Shown: positions 45,312-53,748, counted from the stretch's first letter. The stretch is 64,000 nt of DNA from Verrucosispora sp. NA02020 (GCF_013364215.1 NZ_CP054923.1:4526001-4590000); one strand, 5' to 3'. Notes: a model not told the origin generated them from the letters alone. Made by a program: numbers and translations.

Positions 45312-46049
45312 ATGGACACGCCGCTCACCCCGGTGACCGAGGACTGGCAGCGGGCGCTGGCGATCGTGGCGCACCCCGACGACCTGGAGTTCGGTGCCGC
45401 CGCCGCGATCGCCCGCTGGACCGCCCAGGGCAAGCAGGTGGTGTACTGCCTGGTGACCAGCGGCGAGGCGGGCATCGACGGGATGGCGCCGGAGCAGGCC
45501 CGCACGGTACGCGAGCAGGAGCAGCGCGCCTCGGCGGAGCTGGTCGGCGTGGACGTCGTCGAGTTCCTCGGCCTGCCCGACGGAATCCTGGAGTACGGCG
45601 TACCGCTGCGCCGGGAGCTGGCGGCCGTGGTGCGCCGGCACCGCCCGGAGATCGTCATCACGAACAACTTCCGGGAGACCTGGGACGGCGCGGTCACCCT
45701 CAACCAGGCCGACCACATCGCGGTGGGCCGGGCCACGCTGGACGCGGTCCGGGACGCCGGCAACCGGTGGATCTTCCCGGAGCAGCTGACCGACGAGGTC
45801 GAGCCGTGGAGCGGGGTACGCCAGGTGTGGGCGGCCTCGTCGCCACGCGCCGAGCACGGCGTGGACACCACCGAGACGTTCGCGCAGGGGGTGGCGTCGC
45901 TGGAGGCACACGAGGCGTACCTGACCGGGTTGGGTGACGGCAGCTTCGACGCCGAGGAGTTCCTGGAGGGCGGCGCGCGGCCGGTGGGGAGCCGGTTGGG
46001 CGTGCGCTACGGCACCTCGTTCGAGGTGTTCCACTTCGACCTGTGGTAG
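45312..46049 (+). CDS. PIG-L family deacetylase (LmbE-like)
   Basis: A 245-residue zinc-dependent N-acetyl deacetylase of the PIG-L/LmbE family. The metal motif AHPDD is at 20-24 (H21, D23, D24) and the second histidine is in NQADHIAVGRA near residue 140. ATG 45312 has GGAGG at five bases, which I prefer over in-frame ATGs at 45282 and 45300. It resembles the stand-alone LmbE-like deacetylases more than MshB or Mca, so I do not assign it to mycothiol metabolism. The substrate is probably a sugar amide. Confidence 0.9.
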   Translation: MDTPLTPVTEDWQRALAIVAHPDDLEFGAAAAIARWTAQGKQVVYCLVTSGEAGIDGMAPEQARTVREQEQRASAELVGVDVVEFLGLPDGILEYGVPLRRELAAVVRRHRPEIVITNNFRETWDGAVTLNQADHIAVGRATLDAVRDAGNRWIFPEQLTDEVEPWSGVRQVWAASSPRAEHGVDTTETFAQGVASLEAHEAYLTGLGDGSFDAEEFLEGGARPVGSRLGVRYGTSFEVFHFDLW

Positions 46050-46052
46050 CCG

Positions 46053-46087
46053 ACCGGCCCGCTTCACGCGTGGTGGGGCGGGCCGGT
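46053..46087. terminator. Terminator between PIG-L and DUF2267 genes
   Basis: A 10-bp perfect stem (ACCGGCCCGC and GCGGGCCGGT) with a 15-base loop lies between convergent stops. Confidence 0.65.
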
Positions 46088-46103
46088 GTCGCCAGTGCCC
46101 GGG

Positions 46104-46532
46104 TCAGGGCATGATCCGGGCCAGGTCGTCGGGCATGGTGTCCTTCACCTCGTCCCACTCGCCCTGGGTGATGTGCCGGCGCAGGGTGTCCAGCACGACC
46201 TGGACCACCCGCTCCGGGCCGCCCTGCACGTCGTACGGGAAGCCCTGGCGGACCTCGTACAGGAAGTCGTCCCGGTTCAGCTTGATCGGCACGTCGGACG
46301 GCTGCCAGCCCTCGAAGTAGATGCCGCGCACCACCATCGGCAGTTGGGCGGAGAACTCCACGCTCTCCTGCACCGGCATCCGGTCGCGCAGCAGGTGCAG
46401 CACCGTGCGCAGCGCCGCGTACGACTGGTTGCGCTGCTCCTTCGGCCACCCGTACGCCTGCTCGATGTCCTTGAGGATCAGGATGGTCTTGTCCATCGAG
46501 GACTCGACCGCCGACTCGAACCGCTCAGACAT
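46104..46532 (-). CDS. DUF2267 family protein
   Basis: A 142-residue DUF2267 protein with SSMDKTILILKDIEQAYGW, then SYAALRTVLHLLRDRMPVQESVEFSAQLPMVVRGIYFEGW, in the usual order. Helical and cytosolic; function is not established. Bacterial relatives are often induced by stress and found near general-stress genes. The ATG at 46532 is clear. No partner gene on the same strand is close. Confidence 0.88.
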   Translation of the reverse strand: MSERFESAVESSMDKTILILKDIEQAYGWPKEQRNQSYAALRTVLHLLRDRMPVQESVEFSAQLPMVVRGIYFEGWQPSDVPIKLNRDDFLYEVRQGFPYDVQGGPERVVQVVLDTLRRHITQGEWDEVKDTMPDDLARIMP

Positions 46533-47006
46533 CCGTCCACCCCCGTAGGTCGGTCTCCCACCGTCGGTCGTCGTGCCGTCGCGGCGGCCCCGTCGGGCCG
46601 CTCCGGGACCGAACCGGGCTGCTCCCGGCTCGTGGCACGCTCCGGACCTGGCCGGACGCGCCGACGACCCGCAGCACCGCGCCCTGTCGTCGCTGCCGCA
46701 CCACCTGAGCCGTCATCGCCCACCACCCCCCGCGGTGTCGCCGTTCTCCGTGTCCACCCCAGCCTGCCGACCTGCCGGGTGACCCACCCTCACCCCCACC
46801 GGATGACCCACCCTCCCGCCGCCGCGCCGGATCTCGACCCCGAGTTCCGGCGACGAGCGCGACCCGCTCCACGCGATCATGGAGTCGCGGCAGTCACGAA
46901 TCGGGGTTGGTCACCACGAAACGACAGCCACAACTCCATGATCGGCGCGGGCTGGCGAGGCGCGGGCCGGTGCGGGTGGGGTGGGTGGGGTGTGCAGTGG
47001 GCGGGC
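46533..47006. other. 474-bp intergenic region with family B repeat
   Basis: No convincing gene is present. A minus-strand frame ending at 46525 is Arg/Pro-rich and lacks a recognisable fold, so I reject it. Family B copy 2 occupies 46874-46944. Short near-repeats (ACCCACCCTC) occur near 46790-46815. Confidence 0.55.
46874..46944. repeat. 71-nt inverted-end repeat, family B, copy 2
   Basis: CGATCATGGAGT at the left and ACTCCATGATCG at the right are perfect inverted ends (12 bp). The internal CGAAACGACAGCCAC matches copy 1 at 22020-22090 except for one base, and the length is the same. Confidence 0.85.
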
Positions 47007-47405
47007 TCAGGCGGCCCGGCGCTCGCGGGTCTGCTTGCAGGTCACGCAGGTGGTCGCCGACGGGAAGATCTCCAGGCGTTCCACCGGGATCGGCGAGGTG
47101 CAGCCCTCGCAGAAGCCGTACGTGCCCTCGGCGAGACGCGTCAACGCGTGCTCGAACTGGGCGCGCCGGTCGAGGATGGTCCGCAGCAGTGACTGCGCGG
47201 TGTCCCGCTCGGCGGTCTTGGTGCCGCTGTCGGCCTGGTCGTCGCCGGCGGTGTCGCCCACCTCGACCAGCCGCAGCACGTGGCTCTGCTGCACCGCCTG
47301 CTCGTACTCCGCGGACAGCTCGTCGTGGCGGGCCTGCAGGGAGAGTCGGATCTGGTCGATCTCCGCCTGGGATCGGCCCGTGCCGACCGTGTCGTGGACG
47401 AGCAT
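47007..47405 (-). CDS. DksA/TraR-family zinc-finger protein
   Basis: A 132-residue protein with an N-terminal helical region (about 12-85) and a C-terminal DksA/TraR C4 zinc finger, CEGC then CVTC (about 98-121). In actinobacteria such proteins may modulate RNA polymerase through the secondary channel, but the canonical DksA acidic tip is not obvious here. ATG 47405 follows AAAGGCAGG. It stands alone between an intergenic repeat region and the kinase-like gene. Confidence 0.88.
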   Translation of the reverse strand: MLVHDTVGTGRSQAEIDQIRLSLQARHDELSAEYEQAVQQSHVLRLVEVGDTAGDDQADSGTKTAERDTAQSLLRTILDRRAQFEHALTRLAEGTYGFCEGCTSPIPVERLEIFPSATTCVTCKQTRERRAA

Positions 47406-47527
47406 CGCTGCCTGCCTTTCCTGGGCCTCGTCATCATCGCGGGCGGAAGTGTCTCCACCCGGTCATACCGCCCAGTCGAGGACTCCCGGGCGCCGTGAGC
47501 CCCGCGATTACCCAGCCCGTCAGCAGG

Positions 47528-48169
47528 TCAAACCGAGTCGTCGTCGGATTCCACGATCGCGGGACGGCGCGCGTCGTCGGCCCGGACCACCAGGTCGGCG
47601 AAGGTGGCGGGGGCGACCTCGTCGGCGTACCGGGCGAAGGCGGGCAGCGTCCAGGCCAGGTCGGGGGCGGTGCGGCGACTCAGCGCGCCGGGCGACAGTT
47701 CGAGGTGGACGACGACGTCGAAGGGCAGCCCGCCGCCGAGCAGGAACGTGCCGCTGACCAGCACCACCCCGCCGGGCGGCAGGGCGACGTAGTCGGCGCG
47801 GCTGGCCCGGTCGGCCCCGGCGTCCCAGAGCGAGGGCAGCAGGCGGCCGGTGCCGTCCGGCCCGGCCGGGTCGAGCACCTCGCGGCGCAGGCCGGCCTCG
47901 TCGACCCAGCCCTCGTAGTAGGAGTCCGGGTTGGTCCGTCCGCGCTCCAGGCGTACCGAGGCGGGGCGGAGGAAGTCCTCGGCCCGGACGTGCAGCACCG
48001 GGCGGCCGAGGGCGCGCAGCGGGTCGACCAGGGCGGTGGCCAGGTCGTCGGGGCGGGCGGCGGGAGCGCCGTCCACGGCCACCCGCAGCCGTCCTGTCGG
48101 TTCGGCGGAGGCGAACCGCTCGGCCAGTTCGGCGACGAGCAACTCGGGTGAGACCGGACGCACACGCAT
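47528..48169 (-). CDS. Uridine-kinase-like protein lacking the P-loop lysine
   Basis: A 213-residue protein with the overall layout of uridine/pantothenate-kinase-like NTPases: LRVAVDGAPAARPDDLATAL, then PVLHVRAEDFLRPASVRLERGR, PDSYYEGWVDEAGLRREVLDP and VVLVSGTFLLGGGLPFDVVVHLELS. The position of the Walker A loop reads GAPAARPDD (34-42) where active kinases have GxxGxGK(S/T). Both the second glycine and the lysine are missing. It is therefore probably catalytically dead or binds nucleotide differently. The ATG at 48169 was chosen; the frame stays open upstream by chance. Confidence 0.8.
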   Translation of the reverse strand: MRVRPVSPELLVAELAERFASAEPTGRLRVAVDGAPAARPDDLATALVDPLRALGRPVLHVRAEDFLRPASVRLERGRTNPDSYYEGWVDEAGLRREVLDPAGPDGTGRLLPSLWDAGADRASRADYVALPPGGVVLVSGTFLLGGGLPFDVVVHLELSPGALSRRTAPDLAWTLPAFARYADEVAPATFADLVVRADDARRPAIVESDDDSV

Positions 48170-48279
48170 CCGACAATCGTGCCCGGTCACCGTCGGGCGT
48201 GACGGGCCACCCGCCCGGCGGGCTCCCGTGCGGTCGAGGGTCCGGGTGGATACGGCGGTGCCGTCGAGGTCCGGGCGGG

Positions 48280-48891
48280 TCAGGCGGTGCGGTCGAGGGT
48301 GACGCGGGCGTCGTCGGCGAGCCGGTAGCCGACACCGTAGACGGTGGTGACCAGGGGTACGTCGACGCCGACCTTGCCGCGCAGCCGGCGTACGTGCACG
48401 TCCACGGTGCGGACCCCGGCGTGCTCGTAGCCCCAGACGGCGTTGAGCAGTTGGAGCCGGGTGAACACCCGGCGGGGGTGTGCGACCAGGTGCAGCAGCA
48501 GGTCGAATTCCAGCCGGGTCAACGGCAGCGGCTCGCCGTCGCGCAGCACCGAACGGGACGAGGCGAGGATGTGCAGGGTCGGGATGGTCGGGGCGATCTG
48601 CCGCGATGGCGCGCGTCCGGCGGGAACGCTCTCGGTCCGCCGCTCCGGCACCACCGGCGGGCTGGCCACGATCGTCCCCTCGCCGCGTTCCAGCAGTTCC
48701 CGGGCCGCGTCCAGCAGCCGCCGGGCGGCCGGCGTCAACGACTCCTCGCAGACCAGCGGAATGGAGAGGGTGACGGTGAGCACGGGTGTGGTGGAGTTGG
48801 CCGGACGTCGCTGACCGCCGGGCGGGCGACCGGGCACCGCGGGCTGGGACGTATGCCATCCGGCGCGCGACGATGCGGGGCTGACCGACAT
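48280..48891 (-). CDS. OmpR/PhoB-type winged-helix protein without receiver domain (copy A)
   Basis: A 203-residue protein whose C-terminal ~95 residues are an OmpR/PhoB winged helix ([59 protein letters not shown]). The N-terminal ~100 residues replace the usual phospho-receiver domain and have no Asp/Lys receiver motifs; they contain a short conserved [31 protein letters not shown] segment. AGGAGG precedes the ATG at 48891. It is a paralogue of the gene 340 bp upstream. How it is controlled without a receiver is unclear. Confidence 0.88.
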   Translation of the reverse strand: MSVSPASSRAGWHTSQPAVPGRPPGGQRRPANSTTPVLTVTLSIPLVCEESLTPAARRLLDAARELLERGEGTIVASPPVVPERRTESVPAGRAPSRQIAPTIPTLHILASSRSVLRDGEPLPLTRLEFDLLLHLVAHPRRVFTRLQLLNAVWGYEHAGVRTVDVHVRRLRGKVGVDVPLVTTVYGVGYRLADDARVTLDRTA

Positions 48892-49231
48892 GGTCCTCCT
48901 TGGCTGGTCCGGGCTTTCCCCACGGCCCCGGGACGCCGCCTTATCGATGCTTCCCGGCGCCCGTGCGAGGGTCAAGAGGCGGCCGCGTTGCATGAATGTG
49001 ACAATTGACCGACACATCGGAGCCGACCGCTCGCTCTGCGTACGAGGCCAGTTGATTACAGCAGAGTCGTAAAGTTGACCTGATACGGGGGTGGCTGTCG
49101 GGTTTCGCGTTCCCCCGATGGTGTGACGCGGTCCGGCGCGCCCGGCGACGCGCACCGACCACCGTCACGCGCACGGGACAGACCGGTGCGGCGCGTCCCG
49201 TCGCAGGACACGCCGTACCGGTCCGTCGGGT
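48892..49231. promoter_or_regulatory. Intergenic region between paired winged-helix genes
   Basis: The 340-bp region has an AT-richer part at 48990-49090, with ATGAATGTGACAATTGACC and TAAAGTTGACCTGATACGG as candidate promoter/operator sequences (TTGACC occurs twice, about 65 bp apart, a possible binding repeat). No gene is present. Confidence 0.45.
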
Positions 49232-49762
49232 TCACCGCTGGACGGCCACCCGGGCGTCGTCGGCGAGGCGGTACCCCACACCGTGGACGGTGGTCAGCAG
49301 CGGCGTGTCGACGCCGAGCTTGGCGCGCAACCGGCGGACGTGCACGTCGACGGTACGGGCCACCGCGTGGTCGTAGCCCCACACCGAGTTGAGCAACTGG
49401 AGCCGGGTGAACACCCGGCGCGGGCGTTCGGCGAGGAAGAGCAACAGGTCGTACTCGATGCGGGTCAGCGGGACGTCCCGGTCGCCCTGACGCACCCGGC
49501 GCGGCCCGGTGAGGATCTGCACGGTCCGGGGGTCCTCCGCCACGGTGGGCCGCTCGCCGCCGTCGCCGCCCGACACCCGCCCCTCGCCCGACTCGGCGAG
49601 TTCGCCAAGCAGTTCCAGCAGGCGGTTCAGGCGGGGGCTCGCGGCCGCCGAGGCGAGGTCGACGGTGATGGTCAGGGTCGGCCCGGTGCGCTGCCGCACC
49701 AGTCGGGCGCGGTTCGTGCGGCCGGGCGGATGCTGGCGCGGGCTGATCGCGACGACGGACAT
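49232..49762 (-). CDS. OmpR/PhoB-type winged-helix protein without receiver domain (copy B)
   Basis: A 176-residue paralogue of copy A. The winged helix occupies residues ~80-173 ([62 protein letters not shown]). The ~75-residue N-terminus carries [28 protein letters not shown], which aligns with the N-terminal segment of copy A and is not a receiver. GGAGG precedes the ATG at 49762. Copy B follows the rhodanese gene by 44 bp on the same strand. Confidence 0.88.
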   Translation of the reverse strand: MSVVAISPRQHPPGRTNRARLVRQRTGPTLTITVDLASAAASPRLNRLLELLGELAESGEGRVSGGDGGERPTVAEDPRTVQILTGPRRVRQGDRDVPLTRIEYDLLLFLAERPRRVFTRLQLLNSVWGYDHAVARTVDVHVRRLRAKLGVDTPLLTTVHGVGYRLADDARVAVQR

Positions 49763-49806
49763 GGTGGCCTCCTGGGACTACCGCCACGCCGGGTGGGCGT
49801 GGATGT

Positions 49807-50307
49807 TCAGCGGGACGCCCGGCCGGCGGTCGCCGGGGACGCGAGGGTGGAAGGTCTGGTGGGTGGAGTGGGTCCGAGCACGGGCAGTCCGGCGATCCGC
49901 CAGGCGGCGAACCCGCCGGTCACGTCGGTCGCCCGGTGCAGGCCGATGTCCTGCAGCGCGGCGGCGGCCAGCGACGAGGTGTAGCCCTCCTGGCAGATGA
50001 CGACCACCGGCACGTCGTACCCGACGGCCTGCGGCAGCCGGGCCGCGCAGCGGGGGTCGAAACGCCACTCCAGCACGTTGCGTTCGACGATCAGCGAACC
50101 CGGCACGGTGCCGTGCGCGGCGCGCTGGGCGGCCGGACGGATGTCGACCAGCAGGGCGCCGGTCCGGTGCGCCACGTGGGCCTGTTCCGGGTCGAGCCGG
50201 TCGAGTCGGGTGCGGGCGGCGGCCAGGATCTCGTCGATGCCCCGGGAGCCCGGAGGCGGCACCGACGCCGGACAGCGGGCGGCGACGGAATGGTTCTGCG
50301 ACATCAT
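49807..50307 (-). CDS. Rhodanese-like sulfurtransferase
   Basis: A 166-residue single rhodanese domain. LLVDIRPAAQRAAHGTVPGSL (about 52-72) is the CH2A-type segment, the active-site cysteine is C105 in ICQEGYTSS, and the domain ends in VTGGFAAWRIAGLPV. The active loop has the sequence expected for sulfane-sulfur transfer. Starts ATGATG at 50307 after GGAAGGAA. It lies 61 bases after the cysteine dioxygenase gene on the same strand, so the pair is likely a small cysteine/sulfide-handling operon. Confidence 0.9.
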   Translation of the reverse strand: MMSQNHSVAARCPASVPPPGSRGIDEILAAARTRLDRLDPEQAHVAHRTGALLVDIRPAAQRAAHGTVPGSLIVERNVLEWRFDPRCAARLPQAVGYDVPVVVICQEGYTSSLAAAALQDIGLHRATDVTGGFAAWRIAGLPVLGPTPPTRPSTLASPATAGRASR

Positions 50308-50368
50308 CGGTTCCTTCCAAGGGGTACGCGGCCGGGCGCACGATCGGGTGGCGACGCGGCGTGGGTGA

Positions 50369-50830
50369 TCACCATGCCACGCCGGCCTCGGCCACCTCGG
50401 CGACGAGCAGCCGGCCGTGTGCGAGGCGATAGCGGGTCATCCGGCTCAGGGCCGGGCGGTAGACGTGGACGCTGACCGCGGGGTCGGCGTGCCGGTTGGT
50501 CACCACGTGCACGTGCCGGGGCCCGAAGCGTCGGCCGGAACCGGCGGCGAGCAGGTGCGGGCGCAGCCGCCCGCCGCTGACCGTCTCCTCGGTGAGGACA
50601 CCCGCCGCGACCAGGAAGGCGCCGGAGGAGCCGCCGTGGTCGTGCAGGTCGGTGCCCTGCCCGGGCAGCCAGCTCAGCGCCCACACCTCGTGGTGCTCGT
50701 CGGCATCGAGTCGGGCGTACCACCGGGTGGTCGGGTCGAAGCGCAGCGGTACGGGCCAGCTCGCGGTGTCGGCGGCCCAGCGCCGGGCGACGGCGAGCAG
50801 GTCCGGCTCGGTGACGGGCAGAGCAGACAT
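50369..50830 (-). CDS. Cysteine dioxygenase family protein
   Basis: A 153-residue cupin of the cysteine dioxygenase type, expected to oxidise cysteine to cysteine sulfinate with Fe(II) and O2. Iron ligands appear as H63 and H65 (DLHDHGGSSGAF) and a histidine in GPRHVHVVTN (about 106-108). The length is short compared with mammalian CDO but usual for actinobacterial ones. ATG 50830 has GAGG upstream. It is co-directional with a rhodanese and lies downstream of an unusual AT-rich palindromic region. Confidence 0.87.
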   Translation of the reverse strand: MSALPVTEPDLLAVARRWAADTASWPVPLRFDPTTRWYARLDADEHHEVWALSWLPGQGTDLHDHGGSSGAFLVAAGVLTEETVSGGRLRPHLLAAGSGRRFGPRHVHVVTNRHADPAVSVHVYRPALSRMTRYRLAHGRLLVAEVAEAGVAW

Positions 50831-50873
50831 GGGACCTCACGAACGGTCAGCGGTGCGGATACCGGACCAGTCT

Positions 50874-50915
50874 AGAATGCATACCCTATAGGTTTAGTAG
50901 GTAATCCTACATTCT
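50874..50915. promoter_or_regulatory. Nested palindromes in the CDO/ankyrin divergent promoter
   Basis: An AT-rich island contains three symmetric elements: outer arms AGAATG (50874-50879) and CATTCT (50910-50915), CCTATAGG (50885-50892), and GTAGG-TAAT-CCTAC (50897-50910). The dense symmetry upstream of a cysteine-oxidation operon suggests a sulfur- or iron-sulfur-responsive regulator site. The regulator is not encoded next to it. Confidence 0.6.
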
Positions 50916-50973
50916 GGGAAGCAGGCGCGGACCGCGCCGCACGGCGCCGGGACGCCACCACTAACCTGTACCG

Positions 50974-51369
50974 GTGAGCGAGGAACTCGACGCCGAGACC
51001 CTGGAGTTCGCGCACCGGATGTTCGACCTGGCGCGCGACGGCGCGACCACCGAACTCGCCGGTTACGTCGACGCGGGGCTGCCGGTCAACCTGACCAACG
51101 AGCGGGGCGACACCCTGCTGATCCTGGCGGCGTACCACGCCCACCCGGAGACCGTCGCCGCCCTGCTGGAGCGCGGCGCCGACCACGCGCGTACCAACGA
51201 CCGGGGTCAGACCGCCCTCGCCGCGGCGGTGTTCCGCAAGAACGCCACGGCGGTCCGCGCGCTGCTCGGCGCCGGCGCGGACCCGGACGGCGGCAATCCG
51301 TCCGCCGTGGAGACGGCGCAGTTCTTCGACCTGCCGGAGATGCTCACGCTGCTGCGCCCCACGGCCTGA
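50974..51369 (+). CDS. Ankyrin-repeat protein
   Basis: A 131-residue protein made almost entirely of ankyrin repeats (ELAGYVDAGLPVNLTNERGDTLLILAAYHAHPE, VAALLERGADHARTNDRGQTALAAAVFRKNA, VRALLGAGADPDGGNPSAVE). No signal peptide. It is presumably a protein-protein interaction module. Divergent from the cysteine dioxygenase operon; small ankyrin proteins in bacteria sometimes accompany catalases or redox enzymes, but nothing more can be read. Confidence 0.9.
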   Translation: MSEELDAETLEFAHRMFDLARDGATTELAGYVDAGLPVNLTNERGDTLLILAAYHAHPETVAALLERGADHARTNDRGQTALAAAVFRKNATAVRALLGAGADPDGGNPSAVETAQFFDLPEMLTLLRPTA

Positions 51370-51378
51370 GCCGACGGG

Positions 51379-52146
51379 TCAGGCCGCCGGGCGGGTCGCC
51401 TCGACGAGGAAGCGCCGGGCGTACGCGACGAAGGTCCCCTCAGCCTCGATGCGGGCGTGCAGGCGGGCCAGCGCCGGCCGGTGCGCCGCCACGGTGAAGC
51501 CGGGCACCGTCCAGACCACCTTGCGCAGGAACCAGACCACCGCGCCGATGTCGTGGAAGACCGTCCGCAGTGTCGCCTCGCGCAGGTCCACCACGGTCAG
51601 ACCGGCCGCGCGGGCCTGCGCGACCTCCTGCTCCGGATGCCGGTACGCCGGTGGCGGCAACGGCCCGAGCACGGCCTCGCTGAGTTCGCGTACCGTCCCC
51701 GGCCCGATCTGCTGCGACAGGAACGTGCCGCCCGGCCGCAGCACCCGCGCCACCTCCGGCCAGTCCGTCCGCACCGGATGCCGGCTGACCACCAGGTCGA
51801 AGCTGCCGTCGGCGAAAGGCAGCGGCGCCTCCGGGGACACCGCCACCACGGTCGCGCCGAGGGGACGCAGATTCTCCCGGGCCACCGGCACGTTCGGCGG
51901 CCACGCCTCGGTCGCCACCAGCCGTCGGGGCGGACGCGGCACCTCGGCGAGCACCTCTCCCCCGCCGGTGTCGACGTCCAGTGCCGCGTCGACCGTCGCC
52001 ATCCGCTCCGCCACCAGGCGGGCGTACCCCCAGGGTGGACGCTCCTCGGTGGCCCGCCCGGCCAGCCAGTCGAACCCCCACCCCTCGACCGGGGCGGACT
52101 CGCCGTCGGCGAGTAGTTCCTCGAAGCTCGCTGCCGTGGACACCAT
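51379..52146 (-). CDS. SAM-dependent methyltransferase (class I)
   Basis: A 255-residue methyltransferase fold. Motif I appears as ALDVDTGGGEVLAEV (about 54-68), an acidic motif II-like residue is in VATEAWPPNV, and PLPFADGSFDLVVSRHPV (about 109-126) matches the ubiE/SAM methyltransferase core. VARVLRPGGTFLSQQIGPG follows. The C-terminal half contains WFLRKVVWTVPGF and is typical of small actinobacterial methyltransferases of unknown substrate. It ends 9 bases from the convergent ankyrin gene. Confidence 0.9.
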   Translation of the reverse strand: MVSTAASFEELLADGESAPVEGWGFDWLAGRATEERPPWGYARLVAERMATVDAALDVDTGGGEVLAEVPRPPRRLVATEAWPPNVPVARENLRPLGATVVAVSPEAPLPFADGSFDLVVSRHPVRTDWPEVARVLRPGGTFLSQQIGPGTVRELSEAVLGPLPPPAYRHPEQEVAQARAAGLTVVDLREATLRTVFHDIGAVVWFLRKVVWTVPGFTVAAHRPALARLHARIEAEGTFVAYARRFLVEATRPAA

Positions 52147-52198
52147 GGGGGCCAGCGTCCTCGGGACGCCCTTGGCCCGGCAACCGGATTAGGTAGGT

Positions 52199-52252
52199 GT
52201 AAGGAGGGGTCCCCTGCTATGCACCAGGCGTTAGCAGGGGACCCCTCCTTAC
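52199..52252 (+). repeat. 54-nt palindromic repeat, family A, copy 7 (forward)
   Basis: Perfectly paired arms GTAAGGAGGGG and CCCCTCCTTAC with the loop TATGCACCAGGCGTTA. It lies between two minus-strand genes, 11 bases before the stop of the DUF2231 gene. Confidence 0.93.
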
Positions 52253-52262
52253 ACATCCGTCC

Positions 52263-52763
52263 CTACGGGCGGGGCCGGACGACCTCCACGGTGGGGCCGT
52301 CCACGCCGCGCAGGCCGTCGAAGCCGGGCGCCGCGGCGCCGGCGGACTCGAAGTGCCGCATCAGCCGCGAGCCGAGGTGCACGCCGACGCCGCCGATCGC
52401 CAACGCGACCACCTGGACCACCAGCAGCGCGGGGGCCGCGCCCCGGTTCGCCGCGTCGGCCCGGACCAGGCAGGAGATCAGGAACAGTCCGGCCATGCCG
52501 GCGTTGACCAGGTTGAAGGTGATCGCGGTGCGACGGACCCGGTCCGGCGGCACGTCCCACAGGTCGACCATGCCGGCGATCGCGGTCAACGCCGCCGCCA
52601 CCAGCGCGGCCACCGCCGTCCAGTAGCCGACCTCACCGAGGAAGACCGGACCGCCGACGACGTCGGCGAGGTCGAAGATGGTCGCGCAGACGAAGAGCCC
52701 GTACGGGAACGTCACCAGCATCGGTTGGATGGGATGCCCCTGCACCCGCAGCCGGCTCTGCAT
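52263..52763 (-). CDS. DUF2231 membrane protein
   Basis: A 166-residue integral membrane protein of the DUF2231 family with four predicted segments and the N-terminal GHPIQPMLVTFPYGLFV signature (about 9-25). Relatives of unknown function are proposed to bind heme or metal, but only the histidine in GHP is suggestive here. ATG 52763. The transcript ends near repeat A copy 7. Confidence 0.9.
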   Translation of the reverse strand: MQSRLRVQGHPIQPMLVTFPYGLFVCATIFDLADVVGGPVFLGEVGYWTAVAALVAAALTAIAGMVDLWDVPPDRVRRTAITFNLVNAGMAGLFLISCLVRADAANRGAAPALLVVQVVALAIGGVGVHLGSRLMRHFESAGAAAPGFDGLRGVDGPTVEVVRPRP

Positions 52764-52834
52764 CGATTCCCCCCTGGGTCGGATCAGCCGTCAGTCCAGG
52801 GTGCTACCCGGACGCCGGCCGGGTGAAACGACGC

Positions 52835-53575
52835 TCAGGTTTCCCGAGGTCGGGAGACCGTGCTGACCAGCCGCTCGGCCACCTCCCGCAACGGGATCGA
52901 CAGTGACGAGGCCGCGCTGCGCAGCACCTCGAGGGCGTCCTCGGACGGGCAGCCGCGCTGCGCCATGACCACCCCGACGGCGTGGCCGATCACCCCGTCG
53001 GCCAGCAGCGCGGCGTCCTCGGCACCGACCACCGCGGCCCGCCGCTCCCGCTCGCGTACGGCGGCCAGCAACAGACCGGCGTGCTCGGCGAGCAGCATCG
53101 CGGTCAACTGGTGACCGGTGGAGAGCACATCGGACTCACCCGCATAGAGGTTGACCGCACCGATCACCTGCTCGTCGATGTCGACCGGTGCGGAGATCAC
53201 GCCGTGCACACCGAACTCCCGGGCGCGGGGCGTCCAGTCCGGCCAGCGGGGCTCGGCGTCGAGGTTCTCGGCACCGACCATCTCCCGGCGGCGGATCGCC
53301 TCCATCGCCGGGGTGTCCGGGCCGAAGCTCACGTCGTCCAACCCGGCGAGCGGGGCGTCGGAGGCGGCCACTCCGGCGGGCTCGCCGGCCCGCAGCGCGG
53401 TGAAATCGCACCAGCTCACCCCGGGCAGGGCGTCACGGGTGATGCGCACCATCGCGGTGAGCGCCGCGTCGAAGTCGTCCACCGCGATGAGTCCGGCGGT
53501 GAGTTCCCGCAGCAGGGCCGCTGTCTCCAGGACGCCGAAGGTATCGGCCGGCGGAGGGCTGGTCTCCAGGTTCAC
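52835..53575 (-). CDS. GAF-ANTAR regulator (RNA-binding antiterminator type)
   Basis: A ~246-residue protein. The GAF sensory domain is at about 20-160 and the C-terminal ANTAR domain at about 180-240 (LLADGVIGHAVGVVMAQRGCPSEDALEVLRSAASS). ANTAR domains bind dual-hairpin RNA to prevent termination. I place the start at GTG 53575 (VNLETSPPPADTFGVLETAALLREL), the usual beginning of these proteins. The frame is open up to 53713, but that part overlaps the terminator of secA2 and looks non-coding. The signal sensed is unknown. Confidence 0.88.
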   Translation of the reverse strand: MNLETSPPPADTFGVLETAALLRELTAGLIAVDDFDAALTAMVRITRDALPGVSWCDFTALRAGEPAGVAASDAPLAGLDDVSFGPDTPAMEAIRRREMVGAENLDAEPRWPDWTPRAREFGVHGVISAPVDIDEQVIGAVNLYAGESDVLSTGHQLTAMLLAEHAGLLLAAVRERERRAAVVGAEDAALLADGVIGHAVGVVMAQRGCPSEDALEVLRSAASSLSIPLREVAERLVSTVSRPRET

Positions 53576-53715
53576 CGGCAGCCCGCCCCGGTCCCCGCGG
53601 CCAGCGTCGTCACCTGAATCCTCCTCGGTCTGCGCCTCGACCTGACGGCGGCTCCGGTAGCACGGACCTGCCCTACTACCCACCAGAACATGGGTCGAAA
53701 CGGCGCAAACCAAAG

Positions 53716-53748
53716 CCCCTCCCAGGGTACGACGACCGCCGGGAGGGG
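53716..53748 (-). terminator. Terminator of secA2
   Basis: An 8-bp GC stem (CCCCTCCC and GGGAGGGG) with a 17-base loop, followed in the minus direction by GCTTTGGTTTG, lies 11 bases after the secA2 stop. Confidence 0.65.

Noticed and set aside
44929..45336. Pro/Ser-rich plus-strand frame over the 63-bp repeats
   Set aside because: The minus-strand frame has a ribosome site, operon context and conserved unit boundaries; the plus frame crosses the PIG-L start.
46525..46726. Minus-strand frames in the gap upstream of the DUF2267 gene
   Set aside because: Arg/Pro-rich, no ribosome site, overlapping the DUF2267 start.
53576..53713. N-terminal extension of the GAF-ANTAR protein
   Set aside because: It starts at TTG inside the secA2 terminator area and lacks the character of family N-termini.
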